Source: Mesorhizobium zhangyense
GTDB taxonomy: Bacteria > Pseudomonadota > Alphaproteobacteria > Rhizobiales > Rhizobiaceae
DNA: 64,000 nucleotides
Assembly (NCBI RefSeq): GCF_011045115.1
Contig: NZ_JAAKZG010000003.1
Span: 372,001 to 436,000, forward strand
Direction of reading: 5' to 3'
In this document: piece after piece, positions 35,940-44,628 of the stretch
Layout: each line of letters opens with the position of its first letter
How positions within the stretch are numbered: the first letter of the stretch is position 1
Made by a program: the position numbers and the translations under genes
Notes under the pieces: generated by a model
Database searches by the model: none
What the model saw: the letters and a program-made list of their open reading frames with translations, nothing else
Told to the model about the DNA's origin: nothing

Positions 35940-36859
35940 CGCGCACGCCCCCGCTTCCAGAGCTTTTCTGTGAACGCCAGAACGCCTTTGGGCAACACGA
36001 ATACAATGGCGATGAACAAAAGACCGAGAATGATCGAATAGTGATTAGGGAAATTGGCCGACAGCCATTCGAACAGTAGGAACAGCGGCACCGCACCCAG
36101 CAGCGGGCCCCACAGCCGGTTCGCACCACCGAGCAGCGCCATGATCAGCGTCAGGAACGAGATGGTCGGGTTGAAGACGATGGCCGGCTCAACATAGGTC
36201 CAGCGCGGCGCCTGGATGGCACCGACGAGTGTTATGATGACAGCGCTGAGCGCAAACAGCGCCAGCTTCACCCGGGCGATGTCGATGCCGCAATGCGCCG
36301 CAACCACCTCATCGTCGCCGATGACCTTCAGCGCCAGACCGATGCGGCTGCGGCCGATCCACCAGGCGAGCAGAAGGGTGACGGCTGCGAGCGCCAGAAG
36401 CTGCCAGTAGATATCTTCCGGCCCGAGATCGAGAAAGATGTAGCGGCCGAGCGTGCCGGTGACATTGACCTCGTACCAGGTGACGAGCTGGCGGATCAGT
36501 TCGGCCAGGCCGAAGGTGAAGATCACGAAATAGACACCCGCCAACCGAAGCGTCGACAGTCCGACCACCAGTGCGACGACCAGGCCGATCGCGGCTGCCG
36601 CTAGCAGAACCAGCGGATAGGGCAAGCTTTCGCTCAGCACCGCGACCGTATAGGCGCCGATGCCGAAGAAGGCGACGGTTGCCAGCGAAACATAGCGCGT
36701 CGGACCCGAAAACAGCGCCCATGCAGTCGCCAGCGTGACATAGCCGGCGATGCCGATCATCAGGCCGATGCCATAGGGGCCGAGATAGGACGGAGCGAAG
36801 GCCAGCGCGACAAGCACGGCGGCGGCAATCCCCCAGGCGGCAATTGCTTTTGCATTCAT
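35936..36859 (-). CDS. HAAT ABC transporter permease, LivM type (cluster 2)
   Basis: 307 residues from the ATG at 36859, which overlaps the LivH stop by 4 bases; a longer frame to 36895 would intrude into LivH. About eight to nine membrane segments, with LRLAGVYFVIFTFGLAELIR and GGANRLWGPLLGAVPLFLL. It lacks the long C-terminal extension of the cluster 1 LivM. Channel subunit of the second HAAT importer. Confidence 0.91.
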   Translation of the reverse strand: MNAKAIAAWGIAAAVLVALAFAPSYLGPYGIGLMIGIAGYVTLATAWALFSGPTRYVSLATVAFFGIGAYTVAVLSESLPYPLVLLAAAAIGLVVALVVGLSTLRLAGVYFVIFTFGLAELIRQLVTWYEVNVTGTLGRYIFLDLGPEDIYWQLLALAAVTLLLAWWIGRSRIGLALKVIGDDEVVAAHCGIDIARVKLALFALSAVIITLVGAIQAPRWTYVEPAIVFNPTISFLTLIMALLGGANRLWGPLLGAVPLFLLFEWLSANFPNHYSIILGLLFIAIVFVLPKGVLAFTEKLWKRGRAR

Positions 36860-37728
36860 CGCGCGCTCCTGCCGAACAGGCCGGAGGGACGCCACAGCAG
36901 GATGACGAGGAAGATGAGATAGGTGGCTGCCAGCGTCAGGCCGGGGTCGAGATAGGTGGCGACGAAGGTCTCGACCAGCCCGAGGATCAGCCCGGCGCTG
37001 AGCGCGCCGAGCACATTGCCGACACCGCCCATGATGACGACGATGAGCGCCTTCATGGTGAAGACGACGCCGGATGCAGCGGTGAAGGTCTGGTACATCG
37101 AAATTACCACGCCGCCGCAGGCCGCAAGCGCGCCGCCAAGCGCAAAGGCAAAGCGCGCCTGACGGTCGACATCTATCCCGACAAGAGCGGCGGAAGACGG
37201 CGACACGGCAACGGCGCGCAGCGCCGTGCCCCAGCGCGTGCGGGTCAAGGCGAGATAGAGCAGGCCTCCGATGACCACGGCCAGCACGAAGGCGAGCAGC
37301 CGGTTGGCGGCGATGTTGGTGCCGAGAATGGTCACCGGCACGTTGAGATAGGAATAGCTGGTGTAGTTACCGCCGAAGATGACGAAGAGCACGCCCTGTA
37401 TGACGAACAGGAGGCCGAAGGTGGCAAGGATGGAATCGGTTTCCAGGCTGACCCTGTCCTTCGCCCGCGCCACCAGCGGATGCATCATCAAGGCATAGAC
37501 GGCATAGCCGAGGATGAACCCGGCAGGCGCCGCGATCGCCAGGCCAATGAGCGGGTTGATGCCCGCGCCGCTATAAAGCGCGAAGGCGAGGAAGGCGGCG
37601 GTGATGATCATGTCGCCATAGGCGAGGTTCATGATGCGCGCGATGCCATATTGCAGCGTCAGTCCCATGGCGATGAGCGCATATGTGCCGCCGAGCACGA
37701 GCCCGGCCAGAATGGCCGTGACGATCAT
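36856..37728 (-). CDS. HAAT ABC transporter permease, LivH type (cluster 2)
   Basis: 290 residues, hydrophobic throughout. ALIAMGLTLQYGIARIMNLA YG-type start and GVVFTMKALIVVIMGGVGNV near the C-terminus are LivH hallmarks. It follows the binding-protein gene by 19 bases and overlaps the LivM gene, so the order on the minus strand is binding protein, H, M, G, F, aldehyde dehydrogenase, SDR. Confidence 0.92.
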   Translation of the reverse strand: MIVTAILAGLVLGGTYALIAMGLTLQYGIARIMNLAYGDMIITAAFLAFALYSGAGINPLIGLAIAAPAGFILGYAVYALMMHPLVARAKDRVSLETDSILATFGLLFVIQGVLFVIFGGNYTSYSYLNVPVTILGTNIAANRLLAFVLAVVIGGLLYLALTRTRWGTALRAVAVSPSSAALVGIDVDRQARFAFALGGALAACGGVVISMYQTFTAASGVVFTMKALIVVIMGGVGNVLGALSAGLILGLVETFVATYLDPGLTLAATYLIFLVILLWRPSGLFGRSAR

Positions 37729-37747
37729 TCGCCGCCTTCCCTAATTG

Positions 37748-38977
37748 TTACTGCGCTTTCCACGGCTGCCGGGGCAACACGACCTTGCTGGCGCCTGGCC
37801 GATTCGCAGGCGCCACGCCCACGAACTGTCCGTTCTGCCATTGGCCGGTCCACCACAGCTGGCGCAACTGGTTGTCCTCCAGCTTTGTCTCGCCGAGCAC
37901 GGTGTTGAACGTGCCGGTCGAAAGCTCCTCGGATACGGCTTCGCGGTCGAGACCCTTGCGCTTGATCGCCTCCTGCAGCATCTGCAGGCTGGCATAGGTG
38001 ATGACGCTGCCCCAATAGTCAGGGCCCTGCCCCGTCACTTCCTCGTGCCGCTTGCGATAGGCGGCGTTTTCCTGATTGTTCGGATCGATACCGCCCAGGC
38101 TCATGATGCCGGTGGCGTTTTCGCCATTGTTCTTGAAGTAGACGGGAAAACCGGTGCCGACGCCGAGATAGAGGACCTTCGGATTGAAGGCCGTAACCTG
38201 CGACTGCTGTGTCAGCGCGAAGGTGTCGGGCGGATAGGAGAAGGCAACGAAGGTGTCTGCGCCGCTCGCCTTGGCTTCGTTGATGAGCGGGGTGAAATCC
38301 GAGGTGCCGATCGGATAGGTCTTGTCATAGGCGACTTCCAGCCCCGCTTCCTTGAAAGCCGGACGCGCGGCGGTGACAAGATCGATGCCGAAGCCGTCGG
38401 CGATCGAGATCATCGCCACTTTGTTGTTGATCGTGCCGGCCTTGTTGGCTTCAACCAACACGGCGGCCAGTGCCCTGGCATAGTCATGCCCACCGCCGAG
38501 CAGCCAGAAACTCTTCTTCCAGCGCTTGACGAATTCCGGTGCCTTGTCGGTCACGGCGGAGACGGCAAGCTGAGGATAACCGAAACGGTCGAACAACGGT
38601 GCGACGGCGAGGTTGAAGCCGGTGCCCCAGGGCACGAGCATGAAATCGACCTTGTCCTGCGTCGCAAGGCGCTCGACGGCGCGCACGACCTCTTCGGCCG
38701 ACGAGCGATCGTCATACTCGACGACCTCGATCGGCAGCTTGCTGCCATCGGGCAGTTCGAGGCCGCCGGCGTCGTTCACGTCCTTTACCCAAAGCACGTA
38801 GTTCGGAATGGTGGTGATGCCGGCGCCGCCGGCATTGGGGCCGGTCTTGGAAACGGCGTAGCCGATGCGGACGGACTTTCGATCCTCGGCCGATGCGACC
38901 GTGAGACCGCAGGCAGCCAGCGTCGCGAGACCAAGCCCGAGCGTTTGCAGGACATGCCTGCGCTTGAAAAGCGTCAT
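37748..38977 (-). CDS. HAAT ABC transporter substrate-binding protein (cluster 2)
   Basis: 409 residues from the ATG at 38977, chosen for its GGGAGGAGG site and the secretion signal beginning MTLFKRRHVLQTLGLGLATL; the frame remains open to 39136 without purpose. Mature part begins near SAEDRKSVRIGYAVSKTGPN, a PBP type 1 fold. Segments such as EVVEYDDRSSAEEVVRAVER and KVLYLGVGTGFPVYF are family-like. It delivers the cluster 2 substrate to the permease. The group often binds aromatic or amide compounds, but no ligand can be named. Confidence 0.9.
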   Translation of the reverse strand: MTLFKRRHVLQTLGLGLATLAACGLTVASAEDRKSVRIGYAVSKTGPNAGGAGITTIPNYVLWVKDVNDAGGLELPDGSKLPIEVVEYDDRSSAEEVVRAVERLATQDKVDFMLVPWGTGFNLAVAPLFDRFGYPQLAVSAVTDKAPEFVKRWKKSFWLLGGGHDYARALAAVLVEANKAGTINNKVAMISIADGFGIDLVTAARPAFKEAGLEVAYDKTYPIGTSDFTPLINEAKASGADTFVAFSYPPDTFALTQQSQVTAFNPKVLYLGVGTGFPVYFKNNGENATGIMSLGGIDPNNQENAAYRKRHEEVTGQGPDYWGSVITYASLQMLQEAIKRKGLDREAVSEELSTGTFNTVLGETKLEDNQLRQLWWTGQWQNGQFVGVAPANRPGASKVVLPRQPWKAQ

Positions 38978-39158
38978 GAACTTTCCTCCTCCCAAATAGC
39001 GCCCGCGACGGGCGCCTACTCCGGCCGGTGCCAAGCGTGTTCCGTTCTCCTCCGAACACGCTTCTCCGACCGAATTCGATGAGGTTACGACCGGGTCGAA
39101 ACGATAGAAATAGACTTTTTCAAGAGAAAATTGCACTTTACACGGCGAGGAGTATTGG

Positions 39159-40064
39159 ATGAAAGACCAACCGCAGGATACGGGTCGGATTCAGCCAGTT
39201 TCGGCATCGATCCCGATCATGCCGGACACCGAAGCACGCATGTTCAAGGCTGCCCTGACCGCGTCCGAATGGATCCTGCACGGCCGTCGCCATCGGGCCT
39301 TCGTGCTGCTCTCCGGCAGCGGCCGCATAGTGCTGGAAAGAACCCACGCGCCGCTGGTGGGGCCGTGCATCGTCTGGTTGCCGGTGGGCAACTTGGCGAC
39401 GCTGAAGCTCGACGCGGGGTCCGAGGGTGCTTCGCTCACCGTTTCGGAACTCTCGCTCGGCCGCGCCATTCCGGCCGGCCCAGTCGGGGCCCAGATCCGC
39501 GAAGCGATGCTCGACCCCGCGCTCGGCACACGGGTCGCGCTTGAGACCGCGCGCAAACTTGGCGGCATGATCGAGGCCATCGAAATCGAGCTTCGGGAAG
39601 ATGCACCGGGCGCGCATGACGCAGTGCGCCAGCATATCGCGCTTCTGCTCATCGCGCTGTGGCGCCTGTCGAGCCCAAGCGCTGCAAAGCCGCAGCCCTC
39701 CCCCCGCGCCACCGTTCACGGTTTTCTGCATCTCGTGGAAATCCATGTCCGCGACCACTGGACCGTGGCCGATTATGCACGTCTGCTCGGCGTCACCGCC
39801 GACCGGCTGAATTCTGCCATCCGCCGCGCGACGGGACGCTCGCCGCTGGCGCTGATCCATGCGCGGCTGATCACCGAGGCGGAAATCCTGCTCGACAGTT
39901 CGACGCTGCAGGTCTCGGAAGTGGCCGAGGCGCTCGGCTTTCGTGATCCCGCCTATTTCAACCGCTTCTTCAAGCGTCTCACCGGCATCGCGCCGGGGCG
40001 GCGGCGCTTCCAGCCATTCCAGAAAATACCACGAGCTGACCAATCCTTCGCAGCATGGCCATGA
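39159..40064 (+). CDS. AraC-family transcriptional regulator (cluster 2)
   Basis: 301 residues from the ATG after GAGGAG. Residues ~1-190 form a cupin-like sensor half (RRHRAFVLLSGSGRIVLE, LVGPCIVWLPVGN). Residues ~200-300 are the double helix-turn-helix: TVADYARLLGVTADRLNSAI and VSEVAEALGFRDPAYFNRFF followed by KRLTGIAPGRRR. These regulators often activate aromatic catabolism. It diverges from the binding-protein gene with 181 bases between, so it probably activates the importer operon in response to the substrate. Confidence 0.92.
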   Translation: MKDQPQDTGRIQPVSASIPIMPDTEARMFKAALTASEWILHGRRHRAFVLLSGSGRIVLERTHAPLVGPCIVWLPVGNLATLKLDAGSEGASLTVSELSLGRAIPAGPVGAQIREAMLDPALGTRVALETARKLGGMIEAIEIELREDAPGAHDAVRQHIALLLIALWRLSSPSAAKPQPSPRATVHGFLHLVEIHVRDHWTVADYARLLGVTADRLNSAIRRATGRSPLALIHARLITEAEILLDSSTLQVSEVAEALGFRDPAYFNRFFKRLTGIAPGRRRFQPFQKIPRADQSFAAWP

Positions 40065-40181
40065 TTGCCGGGAAAACGATCAAGAACGAATTGAATTCAT
40101 TCAGCTATCGGAGAATGCATGCGGCGACGCGCGGAAGCTCGTGCAAATTCTGGCCACGCTACCAAAGCGCCTGGATTGCTC

Positions 40182-40955
40182 TCACCCTGAAACGATCACA
40201 TCGATACCGGCAGCGGAAAGAGCAGCCTGTATCGTCTCGCCTGGAGGCACATCAGTCACGAGAGTGTCTATGCGGGCAAGCGGCACGACCTCGAAGACTG
40301 CGCGGCGATCGAACTTGCTGTGGTCGGCAAGCACCGTCACACGGTCGGCCCGCTCGATCATGGCTTTTGCCACTTCGGCCTCCTGAAGGTCGAAATCCAT
40401 GACGCAGTTTGCGTCGATCGCGCCGATCGTGATGACTGCATGGCGGACACGGAACTTGCCGATCTGCTCAAGGGCGAGAGGGCCGAGACTTTCGCCGGCA
40501 TCCGAACCATAGGCGCCGCCGATCAGAAAGACCTTATGGCTGGGATTGCTTGCCACCGTCGCCGCGATCCGCGGTGAATTTGTGATGATGACGAGCGCCT
40601 CGAGCCCCACCAGCGCCTCGGCCATCGCAACCGTGGTGCTGCCCGTGTCGATAAAGAGCGAGTCATCCGCCTGGAAGAGACGGGCTGCTGCCTGAGCGAT
40701 CTTTCTCTTGGCTTCGGCATTCTGCGCCAGCCGCAGCGCGTATGGCCCCTCCATTTCCATGGCAGATGTGGATATGGTCATCACGCGCGCGCCGCCGTGA
40801 AATTTTCGGACCTTACCCCGTGCGTCGAGACGGGTAAGGTCGCGGCGGATCGTCTCCCGCGAAACCGCCAGCGCCTCCGCCAGTTCGTCCACCGTCATTT
40901 CACTTGCACGGCCAAGCATCGCAACGATTTGATCCTGGCGTTCGGATGGCTGCAT
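40182..40955 (-). CDS. DeoR-family transcriptional regulator (cluster 3)
   Basis: 257 residues from the ATG at 40955; starts at 41003 or 41051 would overlap the operator repeats. N-terminal HTH (about 5-57): QDQIVAMLGRASEMTVDELA, then LAVSRETIRRDLTRLDARGK. C-terminal DeoRC sensor (about 75-250) with FIDTGSTTVAMAEAL, the sugar-phosphate-binding type of loop, and VTVLADHSKFDRRAVFEV. DeoR proteins usually repress and respond to phosphorylated sugars or polyols, which fits the kinase in cluster 3. It diverges from the TRAP operon. Confidence 0.92.
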   Translation of the reverse strand: MQPSERQDQIVAMLGRASEMTVDELAEALAVSRETIRRDLTRLDARGKVRKFHGGARVMTISTSAMEMEGPYALRLAQNAEAKRKIAQAAARLFQADDSLFIDTGSTTVAMAEALVGLEALVIITNSPRIAATVASNPSHKVFLIGGAYGSDAGESLGPLALEQIGKFRVRHAVITIGAIDANCVMDFDLQEAEVAKAMIERADRVTVLADHSKFDRRAVFEVVPLARIDTLVTDVPPGETIQAALSAAGIDVIVSG

Positions 40956-41029
40956 TTTGGTGCCCTCTGTCAGCGCGAATCGAGGCGAAGCGCAATCTGC
41001 CATACAAACGCCGATATAGCGAAGAGACC

Positions 41030-41125
41030 GTTCGGTCAATATTTCCGACACAACGTGACTGTTCGGTCAAATTTGGAAGAAAATATCGATCGTTCGGTCA
41101 TATTTTTGAAAGTTTGGTCTTCACT
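41030..41125. repeat. Four phased repeats GTTCGGTCA, candidate DeoR operators
   Basis: GTTCGGTCAATATTT (41030), GTTCGGTCAAATTT (41061), GTTCGGTCATATTT (41092) and a weaker GTTTGGTCTTCACTT (41112). Start-to-start distances are 31, 31 and 20 bases, close to three, three and two helical turns, so all copies face the same side of the DNA. Located between the DeoR gene and the TRAP operon. Confidence 0.7.
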
Positions 41126-41216
41126 TCCCTCAAAAACCGGCTAGAGTGCTCGCAGATGCGAGAAAGAGGCAAACTCGCGCGCATCTGTCGTTGAGGGCGA
41201 TACAAGGGGAACAACA

Positions 41217-41252
41217 ATGACTGCTTTTCAGAAACGCTTCGTATTGCCGTAG
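41217..41252 (+). CDS. Possible 11-codon leader peptide
   Basis: ATG with a good AAGGGGA site at the right spacing, encoding MTAFQKRFVLP and then TAG, followed by a GC-rich region of about 240 bases before the first TRAP gene. It could be a translated leader, or the decayed start of a lost gene. Weak evidence. Confidence 0.3.
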   Translation: MTAFQKRFVLP

Positions 41253-41491
41253 CGGCGCTTAGCCGGCGGGATACTGCATCGCACCCAAGTGCGGCTGCAC
41301 GTTTGTCGGCAATCCATCGGTGAATTGAACGGACTCGGCATGGCCGGCTCCGAACGATTTTTTGCGCCCAGATCGATGGCTGGCTTCCGCCGATAGGGCC
41401 ATTGGCAAAGCCGACGGGGCAGCGTTCGCAAAGTGGGGAACGGAGTGGACATGAAACCAAAGAATATGAAACAGCCGATGGGAGAACGCCA
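41253..41491. other. Untranslated leader region of the TRAP operon
   Basis: No gene supported. A frame open through here from 41402 joins the TRAP gene but its N-terminal part does not look like protein of that family. The region may be an untranslated leader. Confidence 0.5.
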
Positions 41492-42004
41492 TTGCATCCG
41501 CTGATTGCCGGTTATGTCCGCTGGACGGATCGGATATCCGATTATGTCGGCTACCTCGCCGCGTCGCTCATCTTTTTCATGGGCGGCACGCTGATCTTCG
41601 ATGCGATCACCCGCAATCTCCTCAAGATGCCCGTTCACTGGGCGGTAGAACTCACGCAGTTCACCCTGGCTGCCTATTATTTCATGGGCGGCCCGCTCAC
41701 GCTCAAGAACAACGATCACGTCCGCATGGACCTCTGGTATTCGGGGCTCTCCGAACGCGGCAAGGCCAAGGTCGATCTCGCCACCATCGGCTGCATGATC
41801 TTCTATCTCGGCGTGTTGCTCGCGGGCTCCATCTCCAGCCTGCAATACGCGCTAACCACCAATGAACGGCGCTTCTCGATCTGGAATCCTTCGGTAATTC
41901 CCATCAAGTCGCTGATGGTGGCCTGTCTGGTCCTGATGCTGATGCAGGCGGTATCGCTCGTCTTCAAGCATATAGCCACCCTGCGCGGAGATCATCTGCG
42001 ATGA
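41492..42004 (+). CDS. TRAP transporter small permease (DctQ type)
   Basis: 170 residues from a TTG with GGGAG upstream; the frame is open further upstream but the DctQ family begins about here (LHPLIAGYVRWTDRISDYVG). Four membrane segments, with FMGGTLIFDAITRNLLKMPV and YYFMGGPLTLKNNDHVRMDL typical of DctQ. It bridges the large permease subunit in sodium-coupled TRAP uptake. The stop overlaps the large permease start by 4 bases. Confidence 0.85.
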   Translation: MHPLIAGYVRWTDRISDYVGYLAASLIFFMGGTLIFDAITRNLLKMPVHWAVELTQFTLAAYYFMGGPLTLKNNDHVRMDLWYSGLSERGKAKVDLATIGCMIFYLGVLLAGSISSLQYALTTNERRFSIWNPSVIPIKSLMVACLVLMLMQAVSLVFKHIATLRGDHLR

Positions 42005-43338
42005 GCTACGAGATGATCGCACTTCTCATGTTCGCTTCGATGGTGATCCTGCTCGTATCCGGGCAGCGTGTCTTTGCCGCCATCGGTTTCGTGGCGGCTG
42101 GCGCGGCGTTGCTGCTTTATGGTCCAGGTGCTGCCGACCTGCCGTTCAACCAGGTGTTCAAGCTGTTCAACTGGTACGCGATGCTGACGCTGCCCATGTT
42201 CATCTACATGGGCTACATCCTGTCGGAGTCCGGCATCGCCGAAGACCTCTACAAGATGCTGCACGTCTGGTTCGGGCGCTTGCGCGGCGGCTTGGCCATC
42301 GGCACGATCTTCCTGATGGTGATCATCTCGGCGATGAACGGGCTCTCGGTCGCCGGCATGGCAATCGGCGCCACGATCGCGCTGCCGGAGATGTTGCGGC
42401 GCGGCTACGACAAGGTGCTGATTTCCGGCGTCATACAGGGTGGGTCGTCCCTCGGCATCCTGATCCCGCCATCGGTCGTGATGGTGCTTTACGGCATGAT
42501 CGCCCGTCAGCCGGTGTCGAAGCTATGGTTCGCCGGGCTTATCCCGGGCCTGCTCATGGCCGGTCTTTTCGTTCTTTATGTTGTCATTCGCGCCAGGCTC
42601 AACCCGAAGCTTGCACCGACAGTCGCCGACGAAGAGCTGAACATGCCGCTTGGCGAGAAGCTCAAGCTGGCGCGGGCGGGCATCGTGCCCTTTGCCATCT
42701 TCTTCTTCATGACCGGGCTGTTCGTGTTCGGCTACACCAGCCTGGTCGAAAGCTCCGCGGTCGGCGCGTCGGCGGCCACGCTGGCGGCCATTCTCAAAGG
42801 CCGGTTCACCTGGCGGCTGGTGCGCGAGACGTCTATGAAGACCCTCGCCGTCTCCTGCATGTTCCTGTGGCTCATCCTCGCCGCCCTCGCCTTCGGCGCG
42901 GTGTTCGACGGTCTGGGCGCGGTGAAGGCGATCGAAAGCGTCTTCATTCACCAGTGGGACCTCAATCCCTGGACCATCATCATCATGATGCAGGTCAGCT
43001 TCATCATCATGGGGATGTTCCTCGACGACACAGCCATGCTGGTCATCGTGGCACCCCTCTATATCCCGCTGGTAAAGCTGCTCGACCTCGGCTTCGACAA
43101 CCAGCTGATCTGGTTCGGCGTGCTTTACACGATCACCTGCCAGATCGCCTACATCACCCCGCCCTTCGGGTACAATCTGTTCCTGATGCGCTCGCTGGCG
43201 CCGAAGGAAATCACCCTGATCGACATCTACAAGTCCATCTGGCCCTTCGCCCTGATCATGATGCTCACCATCGCACTGGTGATGATCTTCCCCGGTCTCG
43301 CGCTATGGCTTCCGGAACAAATGAGAGTGAAAGGCTGA
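42001..43338 (+). CDS. TRAP transporter large permease (DctM type)
   Basis: 445 residues with about twelve membrane segments. DctM hallmarks: AIGTIFLMVIISAMNGLSVA, VIQGGSSLGILIPPSVVMVL and FLDDTAMLVIVAPLYIPLV. It is the transmembrane secondary transporter subunit, driven by an ion gradient, fed by the periplasmic binding protein encoded 46 bases downstream. Order Q-M-P. Confidence 0.93.
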   Translation: MSYEMIALLMFASMVILLVSGQRVFAAIGFVAAGAALLLYGPGAADLPFNQVFKLFNWYAMLTLPMFIYMGYILSESGIAEDLYKMLHVWFGRLRGGLAIGTIFLMVIISAMNGLSVAGMAIGATIALPEMLRRGYDKVLISGVIQGGSSLGILIPPSVVMVLYGMIARQPVSKLWFAGLIPGLLMAGLFVLYVVIRARLNPKLAPTVADEELNMPLGEKLKLARAGIVPFAIFFFMTGLFVFGYTSLVESSAVGASAATLAAILKGRFTWRLVRETSMKTLAVSCMFLWLILAALAFGAVFDGLGAVKAIESVFIHQWDLNPWTIIIMMQVSFIIMGMFLDDTAMLVIVAPLYIPLVKLLDLGFDNQLIWFGVLYTITCQIAYITPPFGYNLFLMRSLAPKEITLIDIYKSIWPFALIMMLTIALVMIFPGLALWLPEQMRVKG

Positions 43339-43384
43339 TCGCCAGATCGGCCAGGAGTGTCCTTAAAAACCAGAGGAGAACAAA

Positions 43385-44479
43385 GTGACCGAAGAAACGA
43401 AAAAACAAAGTGCTTCCCAGAAGATACTTTCCACGCGCCGTCATTTCCTGACCAACGCAGGGCTGGGCGTAGGCGCTGCGGTGGCGGGCTCGACGCTTGC
43501 CGCGCCTTATGTCAACGCCCAGAGCGGTCCGATCAAGTGGCGGCTGCAAACCTATTCGGGAGCGCCGCTCGGCGCGCATGTTATCAAGCCGCAAATCGAT
43601 GCCTTCAACAAGGCGGCCAACGGCGAGATGGAAATCGAACTCTATTACGCCGATCAGCTCGTTCCTACCTCCGACCTCTTCCGCGCCCTTCAGAGCGGGA
43701 CGATCGACGCCGTGCAATCGGACGAGGCCACAATGGCCTCGCCGGTCGATATCGCCGTGTTCGGCGGCTACTTCCCCTTCGCCACGCGCTACAGTCTCGA
43801 TGTGCCGGCCCTGTTCCGCTACTACGGCCTGAAGGAGATCTGGGAAGAAGCCTATGCGGAAGTTCCCAACGTCACCTGGCTTTCCGCCGGCGCCTGGGAT
43901 CCGCTGCAGATCTTTACCGTGGACAAGCCGATCCGCAGCCTGGCCGACATGCAGGGCCTGCGCGTGTTCGGGGTGCCGACCGCCGGCAAGTTCCTCTCCC
44001 GTTACGGCCTCGTGCCGGTCACCATTCCGTGGGACAATGTCGAGGTGTCGCTGCAAACAGGCGAGCTCGACGGTGTCGCATGGTGCGGCTTTACCGAAGC
44101 CTACGAGGTGGGCTGGGCCGATGTCTGCAAATACGCGCTCACCAACTCCCTCACCGGCGCGTGGTTCGGCAGCTATTTCGCCAATACGGCAAGCTGGGAA
44201 AAGGTGCCGCCGCATCTGCAGGAACTCTTCCGCATCACCATCGACCAGTCGCACTATTACCGCGACGTCTGGTACTGGGGCGGCGAGGCGAAACTGCGCG
44301 TCGAGGGCGAAAAGATGGAACTGACCTCGCTGCCTGTCGACGAATGGAACCAGGTGGCCAAGGACGCGGAAAGCTTCTGGGACGAAACCGCCTCATCCAG
44401 CCCGCGCGCCGGCAAGGTCGTCGCGGCTTTCAAGAAGTACAGCGAGACAATGCAGAAGGCCGGGTACCCGTACCGCTGA
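43385..44479 (+). CDS. TRAP transporter substrate-binding protein (DctP type)
   Basis: 364 residues from a GTG preceded by AGAGGAG. The N-terminus carries a twin-arginine motif (STRRHFLTNAG), so export may be by Tat. DctP features: AFNKAANGEMEIELYYADQL, and MQGLRVFGVPTAGKF containing the Arg that usually binds a ligand carboxylate. That Arg suggests an acidic ligand such as a sugar acid or keto acid, although polyol-binding DctP proteins also exist. Third gene of the TRAP set; the oxidoreductase genes follow after 149 bases. Confidence 0.9.
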   Translation: MTEETKKQSASQKILSTRRHFLTNAGLGVGAAVAGSTLAAPYVNAQSGPIKWRLQTYSGAPLGAHVIKPQIDAFNKAANGEMEIELYYADQLVPTSDLFRALQSGTIDAVQSDEATMASPVDIAVFGGYFPFATRYSLDVPALFRYYGLKEIWEEAYAEVPNVTWLSAGAWDPLQIFTVDKPIRSLADMQGLRVFGVPTAGKFLSRYGLVPVTIPWDNVEVSLQTGELDGVAWCGFTEAYEVGWADVCKYALTNSLTGAWFGSYFANTASWEKVPPHLQELFRITIDQSHYYRDVWYWGGEAKLRVEGEKMELTSLPVDEWNQVAKDAESFWDETASSSPRAGKVVAAFKKYSETMQKAGYPYR

Positions 44480-44628
44480 TCGTCGCATCGTAGAACCCAG
44501 AACGCTCCGCCCTCAAAGGGGCGGAGCAGGTGGTCGCGGGTGCCAGCGCATCGCCCTCCAATTTGGGCGATCTCCCCTGCTACGCGCCGTTCCGGCCTCC
44601 AGACATGACGCATGAAAGGGAGCCGCCG

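Noticed and set aside
36844-37908. 354-codon plus-strand frame opposite the LivH/LivM genes
   Set aside because: Antisense to membrane-protein genes; composition (Asp/Glu/Gly/Arg) is the mirror of hydrophobic codons.
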